From NCBI GenBank assembly GCA_021323265.1, contig JAJTCO010000004.1, positions 52,774 to 116,773 of the forward strand: a stretch of 64,000 nucleotides of DNA. Direction: 5' to 3'. A program made the position numbers and the translations under genes. This stretch comes from Pseudoduganella sp. Its GTDB lineage: Bacteria; Pseudomonadota; Gammaproteobacteria; Burkholderiales; Burkholderiaceae_D. The notes under the pieces were generated by a model. That model did not search any database, was not told the DNA's origin, and worked only from the letters and a program-made list of their open reading frames with translations. Shown piece after piece: positions 42,901-54,100 of the stretch. Position 1 is the first letter of the stretch, and each line of letters begins with the position of its first letter.

Positions 42901-45900
42901 CGGTCTCTTTGATCCGGTTGCCCTTGGCGTCGAACTCGTTGGTCACCGTGATGCCGGCGCTGGTGATGGTGGTCAGGTTGCCCTTGGCATCGTTCACAGC
43001 GCGGGTGACTTTGCCAAGCGGCTCCGTGATCCAGGCCACGGTCTTCGAGTAGTCATAAGTCGTCTTGTTGCCGCGCGCATCCTCCGACGACGTCATGATC
43101 GATCCGACATCGTCGTATTGATAGGTCGACTTGTTGCCCAGCGCGTCGGACTCGCTCAGGATCTTGCCGCTTCGGGCGTCGAACTCGCGCTTGAGCACAT
43201 TGCCCTTGGCGTCGGTCACGGACGTCTCGTTGCCCTGCGCATCGTACGTGTAGGTGGTCTTCTGACCATAGGCGTTGATGCGCTCCACCACGTTGCCGGC
43301 GTCGTCATACACGAAGGTGGTCACGTTGCCGAGACGGTCCTTCATGGTTTGGCGCCGGCTATCCACCTCATGGGTGAATTCGATCGCCTTACCGTCGGCG
43401 TCGTAGGCGGCCGACAGGCGGCCATCGGCATCGTAGACCATGCGCCCTTGCAGCGTCCCCGCCGCGTCGGTGTATTCGGTCAGGAAGTGCTCGCCCGCAT
43501 AGCTGTAACGCGAAACGGCGTTCACGCGATTGGTCACGCTGGTCAGATCCCCGGCCGCGTCATAGGCGTATTTGATGGCGCGCCCGGTCGGGTCGGTCAC
43601 GGCCGTGATGCGGCCTTGCCCGTCGCGGGTGAAGCTGACCGACTGGCCATTGCTGTGCAAGATGCCGTTCTGGCCGTAAGTCAGCGTATTGCCCGACGGG
43701 TCTTTGATCTGCACGATGCCCACGCCCTCGGTCAGGTAATACACGTACCCGTCTTCGGTGGTGAGTTTGAACTCGCGCGGATTCCACGGTTCCAGGTTGT
43801 CCATGTCATACAACATTCCACCGCGCGCCATGACGTTGGGAATATTGATGATCTCAAGCTTGCTGGTCGTGCCGGGCAACGGGGTGATCTTGATGTCCAC
43901 ATCCGGGACCTGGACGAACGCACACTCCTGGCGGTTGGCCGCCGTGAAGCGTTCCACCTTCCCGTCCGGAAGCACGATATTGATCTTACGCTTGCCGGCC
44001 GGCACCAGGCACAGCGTCAGGTTGGTCGCGTGGCTAACCACGTTCCATTGCAGGCCCAGCACCATGTTCTTCTGGATCTGGCTGCCCTGGTAATCCACGT
44101 TCCAGCCGTAGCCGAAATCCATCTTCCGGGTGCGCTTGCGCGTGTCGTAGGTGCGGGTTACACGAATCGGAATGCCCGACGCCTCGACGTTCAAGTCCAC
44201 GAACGTCAAGGCGAACTGCCCCACCTTCAAGTCGCGCAACACGTCGACGGTGATCATCTGCGTCTGCTGACGTCCATTCGCATCGACCACGTTCAGCACC
44301 ATCTCGTAGATGCCGTTGGCCAGTTGGGTCGGATCGAGTTTGCCCAGCACGCCATTGCTGACGCTGCTGGTGCCGCGCGCGATCTCGTTCCAGTTGGCCG
44401 CGCCTGCCGCGCGCAGCAGCAGCTGGTAATACGCCAGGTTGGTCGCGCTGGCGGTGCCGGTCACATTGACCGGCGCCGTCACTTCCGCGTCGTCGACCGG
44501 CGCGCTGATCTGCGCCACCGGCGTGGTGCTGTCGGCCGGGTCGCGCACGCTGTAGGTGCCGACGCGGGTGGTGCTGCCGGCGCTGTCGGTGACGGTGGCC
44601 GTGATCTGGTGCGCGCCGACGGCCGCTCCGGTCACGATGGCGCGGCCTTCGACCGTCAACGCCACGTCCTGGCCGTCGATGTTCAGGCTGCGGTTGACCG
44701 CGCCGCTGCCGCCGCTGCTGACGACGTCGATGGTGACGCTCTCGCCCAGGTTGATCACTTGCGGCGAGATCACCAGCTTGGCCTCGAGCGGCGCCTGCTG
44801 GCCAACGGTCAGCTGGTAGCGCTGCTCGGCGTAGGCGCGGCCGTTGTCGGCGCGCACGGCGACGGTCCAACTGCCGGCCACCGGCTTGGCCCAGTTGATC
44901 ACGCCCGTGGCGCTGATGGTCATGCCGCTCGGCGCCTCGCGCAGCGTGTAGGCCAGCGCAGCGCCTTTCGGGTCGCTGGCCAGCACGGCATAGTGGTACA
45001 GCTGGTTGGCGCCGCCGCTGATGACCGGGGCGCTGGTGATGACCGGGGCGCCGGCCACGGCGCCGCCGTCAAAGCCGCCGCTGGTGTCCAGGCCGGCCGC
45101 AATCACGCCCGTCAGGGTGTCACAGGCGGTGCTGCCCTGCCCCGCGGCCAGGCGCGCCAGGAACAGGCCGCTGGCCACGTCGGCCTGGCCGGCGTAATAG
45201 CTCCAGCGCGTGGTGCTGCCGGCTTCGCCCAGCAGGCTGGCCAGGGTGTCGTTGACCGGCATCGCGGCGGAGGCCGCCGGAGCCGCCGCCGCGGCGGCCT
45301 GCGCCGGCGAGGCCAGGGCCAGCCAGGTGGTGCCGTTCGGCAGGTACAGCGCGGCCGTGGCGTAGCCGGACTCGCCGTGCAGACGGTAGCTGCCGGCGCC
45401 GGCACTGTCTTCCATCACCAGGCCATGGCCGTTCCAGTTGCCGATGTTGACCGGGGCCTGCGCCACCAGGGCGCGGCTGCCCGCCGCCGCCGCGTTGCGG
45501 ATATCGTCCGCGGCGTCGCTGCCGATGTCCACCAGCGGCAGCACGGCAGCCGCGTTGGCGCCGGTGACGGCGTAAATCTTCGATCCCGCGCCGGCCGCGG
45601 CCTGCAACGCCTTGAGCGGCGAAGCCGCCTGCCCCGGCACCTGGGTGCTGGTAAACAGCTTGGCCAGCACCAGATGGCTGTAGGCGGCGTTGCGTTCATT
45701 GGCCTGCGTCAGGTAGGCCGCCGGCGCCAGGCCGCCGCTGTTCTGGGCCACGGCGCTGTCCAGGCGGTCGATGTCAAGCACCACGCCAGGGAAGCGCACC
45801 TTGTTGACGATGCCCAGCACCATCTCGGGCTGGGCTTGCGCGACCGCGCGGCCATAGGACGGCAGGCGCTGCTCGACCACGCGCGCGGCGCGCTGGAACA

Positions 45901-48079
45901 CGCCGGCGTTGGCGTCCACGGTGGCGAAGTAGCTCAGCGCCGCGTGGTACAGCAGTTCGCCGCTGACGTCGTCGCGCGACAGGCCGGCCGTCTGGTTGCT
46001 GGCCAGCTTTGCCTGCAGCGCGTTCAGGCGCGCGTTGACTGCGGCCAGCTGGCCAGTGGCGACGCCCTGGGCATCGATTGCCACCGCGTGGTAGTCGCCC
46101 GCATGGGCGGCGAACGGATTGTCGTTCCAGCTGCCGCTGGACGGGTCGAAGCTGGCGATCTCGCCGGCCAGTTCGCTGCCCAGCACGAAGCTGCCGCCGC
46201 TGGCGACCAGTTCGCCGTCCGCCCGGATCTCGGCCGTGACGCGCACCAGGTAGCCCGGCACTTCAAGCGGCAGCTCGCCCGGCTGGATCGGGCTGCCGTC
46301 CGCGTGCGGCTTGGGCAGGTAGGAGGCCAGCACCTCCGCGTCGGCCGGCGTGGCGGGCACGAAGCTCAGGGTCAGGCGCTTGTTGGCGACGGCGGCCAGG
46401 CTGCCACTGTAGCTGACGGCGGCGTTGCCGGTCGCCTGCTGCGCGGCCCCGGCGAAAAGTTGCAGGCGGAACTGCCAGCGCAGCGCGTCCGGCAGCACAT
46501 TGAGCACGGCGCCCTGCGCCACCTGGGTGTAGGGCAAGGTGCCCAGCAGGATGCTGTAGTTCTGCGCAGCGATGCTGCGCTTGCCCAGCACGTCGCCCAC
46601 CGCCAGGTCGCTGCCTTGCTGGCCCAGGTAGGTGTTCAGGCGCGTCTTGTAATCGGTATAGCCGGCCTGCAGGTTGGCCAGGTTCAGGTTCTGCGCATAG
46701 TCCGGCGTGCAGAGCGCGCCCTGGCGTGCTTGGCTCAGCAGGCCCGTCTCGTTCAGGCTGACCGCGCTCGACAGGTCGAGCCCGGGCATGCTGTCCATCT
46801 GCTTGAAGCTGGCGTCCAGCGGCACCCAGGTGCCCGGCGCCTTGTTCACTGCGCCGCGGCTGGGCGAGAAGTCGACGTGCGCCTGCACCCACACGTGCTC
46901 CAGTTGCAGCGCGCCGGGCTGCCCGGCCTGCGTCACCGCGCGGTGCGGGATGCCGGCTTGCGACAACAGGGCCTGGGCCGCGGCCACGCTGTCCACGCCC
47001 AGCCAGTTGCGCAAGCGCGCGGCGGGCACCTCGATGGTGCCATACACGTAGCGCGCGGGAATGCCGGCGGCGCGGTTCAGCGCCACCAGCAAAGTGGCGG
47101 TGTCGGTCGCGCTGCCGCGGCGGGCCAGCAGCACGGCGTCGGCATCCTGCGTGGCGCCGAAGCCGGGCGCGTAGGCGATATTGTTGCGCACCCAGTTGTA
47201 GATGGCGACCGGATTGTTGCCCAGTTGCGCGGCCAGCGCGCGCACCGCCGGCGACAGCACCACCTCGCCCTGCTCGGCCAGATCGCCCGGCTGCACCGCT
47301 TCCGGCAGGATCGCGTCGGGCAGCGCAATGCCGCTCAGGGAACCGGCGGCGGCCAGCTGAACCGAGCGCGGGAAGCGCTTCTCATGCGCCCGTTCCGTCA
47401 AGGCCACGGCCGCAGTCGCCTTCTTGCGCTTGCCCCATGCGTGGCCCTTGCCCTGGGCGCCCTGCCCCGTCAGGCTCGAATGCTGCTTGAGCAGCTTGGC
47501 CAGCTGGTTGAGCGCCGACTGCAGGCTGCCGCTGCCGCCTGCCGCCGCGTCCAGCACGGCCATGGCGGCCTTCAATTCGGCGTTGCGCGCTGCGAAGTCC
47601 TGCACCGCCTGCTGGTGGCGCGCCAGGATCTCGCCGCTGGCCAGGCCCTTGGCGCGCAGGTGCGCCTCCGTGGCGGCGAAGGACTGCGCCATCACCGCCT
47701 CTTCCTTCTTCATGCGCTCGAACTGGGCGCGCACCGCGTTGACCTTGGCCAGCGCATCGCTGCCGCGCCCGGCGGCCAGGTCGGCGTCGGACTTGAGCGC
47801 CAGTGCTTCGAGTTGCGACAGCGCGTGGCCATAGACCTGGGTCGGCGCGGAAACCGCCGTGCCGGTGGCCGGCGCGGCATGGCGCTGCCAGCCCTTGCCG
47901 GTGGGGATGCCGTTGGCGTCCACGCCGGGCAGACCGCGCCCCGGCGCGCTGTTCAACGGTTGCAGGGTGAAGGGAGCAGAGTTCTGTGCAAAAGCGACTA
48001 CCGGCGCCACCGCGGCGCTGGCGAAACTGGCCAGCAGCGTGGAGGCAATGATGCGTTGCATGGTGCTGTTACGGAACAT
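39935..48079 (-). CDS. Giant secreted RHS/YD-repeat protein with nuclease-like C-terminal tip
   Basis: 2714-aa Sec-secreted protein (start 48079, AGGAAAAGACC; signal peptide ends near VVAFAQN). Domains in order: helical region (about 60-220); transglutaminase-like core (about 290-420) with His in LEHVWVQA and Asp in WVPLDASF, but GSATDTATLLVAL where the Cys is expected; large beta regions with an Ig/cadherin-like segment near 1030-1110; RHS/YD repeats (about 1490-2460); RHS core RARWYDAATGRFVSQD and delimiter NIDPTGL (about 2500-2550). The last 165 residues carry ELDFLVELGQ...HILEVKY, a D...ExK layout typical of PD-(D/E)XK nucleases. There is no PAAR or VgrG part, so it is not a standard T6SS Rhs effector. 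It lies 53 nt after a second giant gene. Confidence 0.9.
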   Translation of the reverse strand: MFRNSTMQRIIASTLLASFASAAVAPVVAFAQNSAPFTLQPLNSAPGRGLPGVDANGIPTGKGWQRHAAPATGTAVSAPTQVYGHALSQLEALALKSDADLAAGRGSDALAKVNAVRAQFERMKKEEAVMAQSFAATEAHLRAKGLASGEILARHQQAVQDFAARNAELKAAMAVLDAAAGGSGSLQSALNQLAKLLKQHSSLTGQGAQGKGHAWGKRKKATAAVALTERAHEKRFPRSVQLAAAGSLSGIALPDAILPEAVQPGDLAEQGEVVLSPAVRALAAQLGNNPVAIYNWVRNNIAYAPGFGATQDADAVLLARRGSATDTATLLVALNRAAGIPARYVYGTIEVPAARLRNWLGVDSVAAAQALLSQAGIPHRAVTQAGQPGALQLEHVWVQAHVDFSPSRGAVNKAPGTWVPLDASFKQMDSMPGLDLSSAVSLNETGLLSQARQGALCTPDYAQNLNLANLQAGYTDYKTRLNTYLGQQGSDLAVGDVLGKRSIAAQNYSILLGTLPYTQVAQGAVLNVLPDALRWQFRLQLFAGAAQQATGNAAVSYSGSLAAVANKRLTLSFVPATPADAEVLASYLPKPHADGSPIQPGELPLEVPGYLVRVTAEIRADGELVASGGSFVLGSELAGEIASFDPSSGSWNDNPFAAHAGDYHAVAIDAQGVATGQLAAVNARLNALQAKLASNQTAGLSRDDVSGELLYHAALSYFATVDANAGVFQRAARVVEQRLPSYGRAVAQAQPEMVLGIVNKVRFPGVVLDIDRLDSAVAQNSGGLAPAAYLTQANERNAAYSHLVLAKLFTSTQVPGQAASPLKALQAAAGAGSKIYAVTGANAAAVLPLVDIGSDAADDIRNAAAAGSRALVAQAPVNIGNWNGHGLVMEDSAGAGSYRLHGESGYATAALYLPNGTTWLALASPAQAAAAAAPAASAAMPVNDTLASLLGEAGSTTRWSYYAGQADVASGLFLARLAAGQGSTACDTLTGVIAAGLDTSGGFDGGAVAGAPVITSAPVISGGANQLYHYAVLASDPKGAALAYTLREAPSGMTISATGVINWAKPVAGSWTVAVRADNGRAYAEQRYQLTVGQQAPLEAKLVISPQVINLGESVTIDVVSSGGSGAVNRSLNIDGQDVALTVEGRAIVTGAAVGAHQITATVTDSAGSTTRVGTYSVRDPADSTTPVAQISAPVDDAEVTAPVNVTGTASATNLAYYQLLLRAAGAANWNEIARGTSSVSNGVLGKLDPTQLANGIYEMVLNVVDANGRQQTQMITVDVLRDLKVGQFALTFVDLNVEASGIPIRVTRTYDTRKRTRKMDFGYGWNVDYQGSQIQKNMVLGLQWNVVSHATNLTLCLVPAGKRKINIVLPDGKVERFTAANRQECAFVQVPDVDIKITPLPGTTSKLEIINIPNVMARGGMLYDMDNLEPWNPREFKLTTEDGYVYYLTEGVGIVQIKDPSGNTLTYGQNGILHSNGQSVSFTRDGQGRITAVTDPTGRAIKYAYDAAGDLTSVTNRVNAVSRYSYAGEHFLTEYTDAAGTLQGRMVYDADGRLSAAYDADGKAIEFTHEVDSRRQTMKDRLGNVTTFVYDDAGNVVERINAYGQKTTYTYDAQGNETSVTDAKGNVLKREFDARSGKILSESDALGNKSTYQYDDVGSIMTSSEDARGNKTTYDYSKTVAWITEPLGKVTRAVNDAKGNLTTITSAGITVTNEFDAKGNRIKETDALGNVTTYTYDANNRLTGRSWSRVLKQGGDPVPESISNKLDGEGRAIETTGPTGVTVKAEYNGGGQVTARVDGLGRRTTYEYNARGKLVRTNYPDGTSESVTFDAESNKTASTDRHGRTTRFAYDALNRLTKTSFPDGTSSTLEYDAVGRVSAAVDANGNREEYAYDAAGRMLSSKDALGRTTQFAYDAVGNRTAVTDPDGRVTKYEYDALNRLTKTIMPDGKATSVVWNLDNTKQSETDASGNVTSFAYDAAGRLAQVKQFSNDGELLTTFAFDSVGNKVSQTDAEGRVTRWEYDGLSRVTARTLPGGETERFAYDAVGSQIGHTDFSGKQHATAFDTAERPALQVRADGTRVAKSFTPNGLVASVTVTPGTNAGVLAGTTSFEYDVQDRVTRQTNPDGSFIAYAYDAKGNVTQRTTKAGSSAYSYDDHDRLLSVQDAAGGKTSYEYDASGRLVKTTLPNKLVATPTYDENGRLLQVLHQRPDGNIVSGVSYTLAPDGKRTGLAEFDSQSVAVQGAATNPARSSSFTYDKAGRLTREVATARGGAPLRTVDYEYDKVGNRVRKVEVTAAGTESTTYRYDGNDRLLEARKQTATGSVVLTAYGWDANGNLASKAVGSNSQYFFWNSANQLVEVRQGATRESAVAIARYTYDADGNRVQRTVPGQSGQPDAVTRYLVDPSFGIAQTLEETLVAGDATSSQRYVWGRGLIELVRGGQATIYHSDGLDSAKALTDGDGKVVAEYAYDAFGNVDTQAESRLNAHLYTGEYFDETIGLQYNRARWYDAATGRFVSQDTHPGNKEAPLSLNKYIYGEANPVSNIDPTGLFSLSETMSAIEGQASLAARAFANYGRQVGGNAVRKLGQMVESAVENVLTRCLGKVPKRGPRLSGPSGNAELDFLVELGQKTHILEVKYQISPKAGPAFDRLVKQLKVAMENGHKPNLFVFKDSGAQKRLLKQLGDKAGDLTIISGFAELGLFLGQFAIENCIGI

Positions 48080-48132
48080 GGTCTTTTCCTGACTCTTAAT
48101 CGGTATGGTCTGCGTCACGTGTGCGTCATATG

Positions 48133-51100
48133 TCATTGCGGCTGGAAGCGGCTCCAGCGCCAGCCGGCCTCGCGCAGGACGCTGTCGATGCGCTGGCGGA
48201 TCGGCGCCGTTTCCACCGGCAGCGCGATCAGGCTGTCGGTCGCGTCGATCAGCGAGGCGATGGCCGCGGCGTAGCCGGCCGGCGTGCCGGCGGCGAAGCT
48301 GCCCATGCCGCTGCGCACCGCGTTGGCGGCGGCGTCGCGCACCTTGCGGTCCTTCGGATGCGACACCGCCAGCTTGCCGATCGCCTCCAGCGCCGCGCCG
48401 CCGAACTGGCTGGCGCTGTTGACGGTGACGCTGCGCTGCAGCTGGTCGCCGTACTGCACCGGAGTACCCTTGTCCAGCCAGCTGACCGTGGTCTCCAGCA
48501 CGTACTGGCCGGCCGCTGCCGGCGCCAGCACCTGCAGGTCCAGGCTGACCGACTGGCCGGCCGACAGTGTCAGCTTCCAGCGCACCGTGCCGGTGGCCTG
48601 GTCGAACACCGCGTCCGGCTCGGACGACAGGTAGGTCGCGCCGGCCGGCAGGCGCGTCGTCACCTCCAGCTCCACCGCTTCGGACTGATTGGTGATGGTG
48701 GTGCGCAGCGGCACCAGGGCGCCGCCCATCGGCACTTCGGCCGATTGCGGCTGCAGCACCGCGGCCAGGGCCGAGCGCAGCACCGGCAGCCAGCCCGGCT
48801 GCTTGGCCAGGCTGCCGGCCAGGTCGAAGCCGAACAGCATGGAAGCGCCGTGGCCGTAGCGGTTGCTGAACACCGCCGGGCCATCGCTGTGCGGCATGCT
48901 GCCCTCGAACACGGCTTGCGGCGTGCTGCCTTCCGCATCGGGCTTGATGGCGCGGCCCACGGACTGCAGGCGCTGGGCCTCGAACAGCGGGCCGTTGAAG
49001 CGTACCGGCAGCTCGGTTTCGCCGATCTTGCCGCGGTAGCGGATGCCGGTCATGGCGTCGAACACCTTGTTGCGGTTGTCATGCACGCCGTCCACGATCA
49101 AGCCTTCGCCGCCGAAGATGCGCTCGCGCAGTTCGGCCACCTGCTGGGCGTTCATCTTGTCCTCCTTGCCGGAGATCCAATAGGTGTTGAACTGGCCCGT
49201 GCGCAGCTTGGCCTGGAATGCTTCCGGACTGGTCACCACCAGGTGCGGCACTTCCAGCTCGGTCAGCGCCGCGCCGATCGCCTGCGATCGTTCGGTCACG
49301 CACACCGGCGGCTTGCCGCCGTTGCCCGGCGCGTCGTTCTCGTCGTCGTTGCACGACACCAGCGCCAGCACGCGGTTGCCGGCCAACAGCTTCTGCTCGA
49401 CGGCCAGCTTCACATCCGGCTTGGCCTTGTCCAGCAGCTGGAAGGCATCCTGCGCCAGCGTCAGCTGCTTGCCGCCCACGGTCGCGCCCAGCTTGGCCAC
49501 GTAGTCGCGCCCCACCACCCCGTCGGCCAGCCAGTTGCCGGCGCCGTTGTAGGTGGCGCCCACCGCCAGGCTGGTGGCGTACGGGAATTCCGCGCGCACC
49601 TGTTGCAGCACCGGGTCGAGCAGGCTGACGGTCAGCGGCAGGTTGTCCAGCGCGCTGTTGCCGTTGTTGGTCACCTGGAAGGTGAACGCCAGGCTGTCGC
49701 CGATCGGCACCTGCTTCGGCATGGCGGTGATGCTGCCGCCCAGGCCGTAGCCGGTCTCCGCGCTGGAGCTGACGGCGTAGGCGCCGCTGCGGCTGTCAAG
49801 CACGCGGCCGGCGCTGTCGCGCAGCTGCTGCTCGACGCGGTAGGTGCCAGGCGCCGCGTTGACCATGCGGAACGGCGAGGCCAGCTCCAGCTTGGCGCCC
49901 GGCGCCAGCTGCACGATGGCGTGCGCCTTGCCGAACACCTGGGCGTTGGACGGGTCGTAGACCTGGATCGCCAGCGTCAGGTTCTCCATCGTCACGTTGG
50001 CCGACTGGCCGGTCACGCGCGAGCTGATGCCGACGCGGTCGGCCGGCGCGTAGTTCTGCCGGTCCAGCGCCAGCGCCGACACGGCGGCGGCCTGCGACAG
50101 GTCGGCCAGCACGCGGAAGTCGACGTTGGCGCTGGCCACGGCTTGGCCGTTCTCGCTCAGCACGGCGCGCGCCGTGTAGACGCCCGGCTGCAGCTGGCCG
50201 GCGGCATACGCGCCGTTGACCTGCAGCGAGCCGCCGGCCGGGATGCCGACCGCCTGCTGCGTCACCGTGTTGACCAGCTCATTGCGCGCGTCGTACACGT
50301 CCACGCGCAGGTCGCCGTTGGCTACCGCGGTATTGGCGTTGCCCAGGGTGGTGGTGACCAGCGCGCTCTCGCCGGCCAGGTACTCCGGCTTGTCGGTGGT
50401 GGCGCCGATGTTGACGACGTTGGCCGCGCGCACCATCGGCACCTTCAGCGGCACGGTCACGTCGCCGGCGGCGAAGGTGTTCTGGAAGCTGATGTGGCCG
50501 GAGTCCAGGGTGCTGCGCACTTCGCCCAGCTGCATGCCGACCTGGTTGGCGCCGAAGCACACCTGGGCGCCCTGCGCGGTCACGTCGCGCATGCTCCACA
50601 CGTACTCGGTGCGGCCGTCCGGCAGCGGCACCACCGCGCTGGGCGGCTTGCTGGCGCCGGTCAGCATCTGGCCTGGCTTGGCCACCAGGTGGGCCTGCAC
50701 GCCGATCGCGCCGCAGGTCACCGGCACCTGCCAGATCGACTGGTCGTTGTCGTTCCACATCAGGATGCGGTTGTTGAAGCGGTCGAACGCCAGATAGTCG
50801 ATGTCGGCCAGGTTGGGCGCGATGGTGCGGGTGTCGAACAGGCGCGCGATCTGGCCGGTGCGCGGCACCACCTGGGCCAGCGAGTATTCCTCGCCGTTCT
50901 GGTTGATGCGGTTCCACTGGTATGGCGCGATGTAGAAGTTGTCGGCGCAGTCGGCCGCGATGTTCGGGTAGCCGTCGCCCTCGAAGAACGGGTGGTCGAC
51001 GCCGTCGGCCTTGCTGAAGATGGCCACCGAGCTGCCGTCCGGCTTGACCATCGCCACCGAATGGTTCTCGTTCTGCACGTAGACGTTGTCGCGGCCGTCG

Positions 51101-54100
51101 ACCGCGATGCCGCGCGGGCTCGGGAAGCCGCTGGTCGCCACGGTCGTCACCACGCCCTGCTGCGTTACCTTCAGCAGCTTGCCCACCGTGCCCACCAGCA
51201 CCTCGTCGCGGCTGTTGACCTGCACGCCGGCCGCGTTGTTTACGCCCAGGTCGGCCACCACGCTGGTGGCGCCCTCGCGCGTGATGCGCAGCACCTCATA
51301 GCGGCCGGTGCTTGCGTTGCGCGAGGCGACGTAGAAATTCTCCTTGGAGTCGGCGGCCAGGCCGAAGGCCAGGTTCATGCCGCTGGCGATCACGGTGCTG
51401 CTGCCCGAGGCGTCGGTGCGGTACAGCTTGGCCGAGTCGGTCACGTACAGGTTGCCGGCGCGGTCGCTGGACATGCCGCGCGGGGTCAGGCTCTTGCTGA
51501 CGGTGCGCACCTGGCCCATCTCGACGCGCGAGATGGTGGTGTAGTCGGCGCCTTTCAGGTCCAGGCACATCTGCAGTACGCTGTCGCCGGGCGGCAGTTC
51601 GCTGCGCGCGGCGGTCAGCTGGCTCTGGGCGTTCGGGCCCACGTGCAGGAAGTTCTGCATGCTGCCGTCGATGCCGGCGCGGGTCATCTCGATGCGGAAG
51701 TCGCCGCCGAACGGCGGCACCCAGGTGCCGAAGTTCAGTTTCTGGTAGCTGCCGTCGATGCCCAGCTCGGCCATCGGCACGCTGGCCTCGAACACCACGC
51801 TGCCCACGGCGGGCGGCTGCACCGGCGTGCTTTGCGCCATGGCGTACAGCACGCCGCGCGAGCTGTCGTCCTGCGCCACCAGGTAGGACTGGGTGTCGCT
51901 GCCGACCGCCACGCCGTTCAGTTGCCAGCGGTTGACCAGGTTGCTCATCAGCAGGTCGGAGGCCACGCCGTCGGCGCCGATGCGCACCACGGTGCCGCTG
52001 CTGCCCACGGCCAGCATGCTGCCGTCCGGCGCACGGTCGAAAGCGGCCATGCCGGACGGCACGTTGGCCAGGTGGTCGATCTTGCCGTCCTGGTAGCTGA
52101 CGATGGTGTTGTTGCCGACGTTGAGCAGCAGCGTCGCCCCGCCCTCGAGTTGGCGCAGCGCCACCGGGTTGGACAGGCCCGAGGCGAACACCTCGGCCAC
52201 CCAGCCGCCCTGCTGGTTGCGCAGCTTGCTCAGCTGGCTGCTGCTGCGGTTGGCGAACAGCAGCTGGTCGCCGTCGGTCAGCAGGCCGCTCGCGCCGCCC
52301 ACGCCGGACAGGTTGCTGACGATGCCGGCGCCGTTGACGCGGTCGATGCCGTTGGTGCGCGACACGTACAGCTCGCCGGCGCCGTTGAAGGCCAGGCCGA
52401 GCGGCGAATTCATGCGCGCAAAGATGCTGCCCGCCGGACCGCTCTCGGGAGCGAAGCGCAGCACCATGTTGTTGACGTTGCTGGCCACGTACAGCTTGCC
52501 GCTCGCGTCGAAGGCCAGCCCCTGCGGCGCGCGCAGGCCGGCGTAGTCCTGCTCCACCGCCTTGTTCGGGCCCAGCACGACCACGCGGCCGTCGTCCCAA
52601 TAGGAGAACGCCAGGCCGCCGTCGGCGCGCACGGCCAGGCCGCCCAGGGCGTAGCTGCCGGCAGCGTGGTAGGTCTCGTATACCTTGGCGCCGCCCACGT
52701 ACTTGTTGACGCTCGCGTTGGCGGCGGTGCCGTAAGTCACGCCGCCGCCGTGCGCCAGGTAGCGCGCCGGGAATTTGCCCATGTAGCTCGGGTAGGCGTC
52801 GCCGGCATACCACATGAAGCGTTCGGCGTTGTCGACGAAGCGCATCTCGCTGCCGCTGAACACGATCGAGGTCGGGTTCTCGAAGCCGTGCAGGCGCGCG
52901 CTTTCCTCGCCGGCCAGCGTATGCGCGGTCAGCGTGTACAGGTTGTCGTCCACCACCCACAGCTTGTCGGACGGGTCGACCGAGCCGAAGGCGATGTGGC
53001 CGTTCGGGCCGTAGGCGCCGCGCGGCATCAGCAGCGTGGTGGCGCCGGTGGCGGTGTTGACCCGGTAGGTCTTGTCGTAGTTGAACACCACGATCTCGCC
53101 GGCGCGGCCGATGGTCCAGTTGTACACGTGCGGCAGCGAGAAGGTGAACGGGGTCAGCGCGCCCTCGGTGGTCAGGCGGTAGAAGCCGCCGCCGGTGCGC
53201 ACCACCATATTGCCCGCGCCGTCGGCCTGCAGGTCGGACATGGAGGCGGTATAGGTGTGGTGCGGCATCGTCACCAGCTCGCGCAGCATGCCGGCCGTAT
53301 CGAGCTTGTGGATCTTGCGGTTGTTATGGTCGCTCAGGTAGATGTTGCCGTCCGGGTCGACCGCCACCGCGTAAGGCGTGAACGGCAGGTTGCTGCGCAC
53401 GGTGCTCACAGCGCCGGCCGCATCGATGCGCACCAGGGTGGTGCCGCTCAGGGCCAGCAGCGTGCCAGGGGTGACGTCGGGCGTCCAATTGCTGTAGTTG
53501 AAGCTGCGGTGCCAGTACTTGTACTCGCCGTTGGACAGGCGCACCATGCTGCCGGAGTTGCGGATGTAGACGTCGCCGTTGCGCGCCGCGCGCACCTGGT
53601 ACGGGCGCACCAGCAGGCTCTCGGTCACGCCCAGCTTGCTGCCGTCCGGCGCGAACCTGGCGACGCGGTTGCCGCTGTACTCGGTCACGTGCACGTTGCC
53701 CGCGCCGTCCAGGGCGATGCCGACCGGGCCGCTCAGGCCCGTGGCGAAACTGCTCTTGACGCCGTTGCTGATGCGGGTCACGCGGCCGTTGCCATATTCC
53801 GTCACCAGGTAGTCGCCGTTCGGCAGCACCACCATGGTGTGCGGCTGCGACATGCCGCTGGCCACGAAGCTGATGTTGTTCTGCGCATCCTTGCGGCGCA
53901 GCGTGCCGTCGCCCGAGTTGAGCAGCAACAGGTCGCCGTTGGCGTCGTACGCCATGCCGCGCGGCTGGTAGCCGAAGCCGCGCGCGAACAGGCGCACCGT
54001 GCCGTTCGGCTGCACGGCATGGATCGAGTCGTTATTGGTGTCGCTCACGTACAGCGTGCCGGCCGCGTCGAAGGCCAGGCCGTAGGGCGTGCCAAGGCCG

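Noticed and set aside
39935-48079. RHS protein as a type VI effector linked to the T6SS edge at 1 bp
   Set aside because: It has a Sec signal peptide and no PAAR, VgrG or chaperone gene, and lies about 40 kb from tssM.
42551-48274. 1907-codon plus-strand open frame opposite the RHS gene
   Set aside because: Same codon-usage shadow; the sense strand shows clear RHS and transglutaminase-like motifs.
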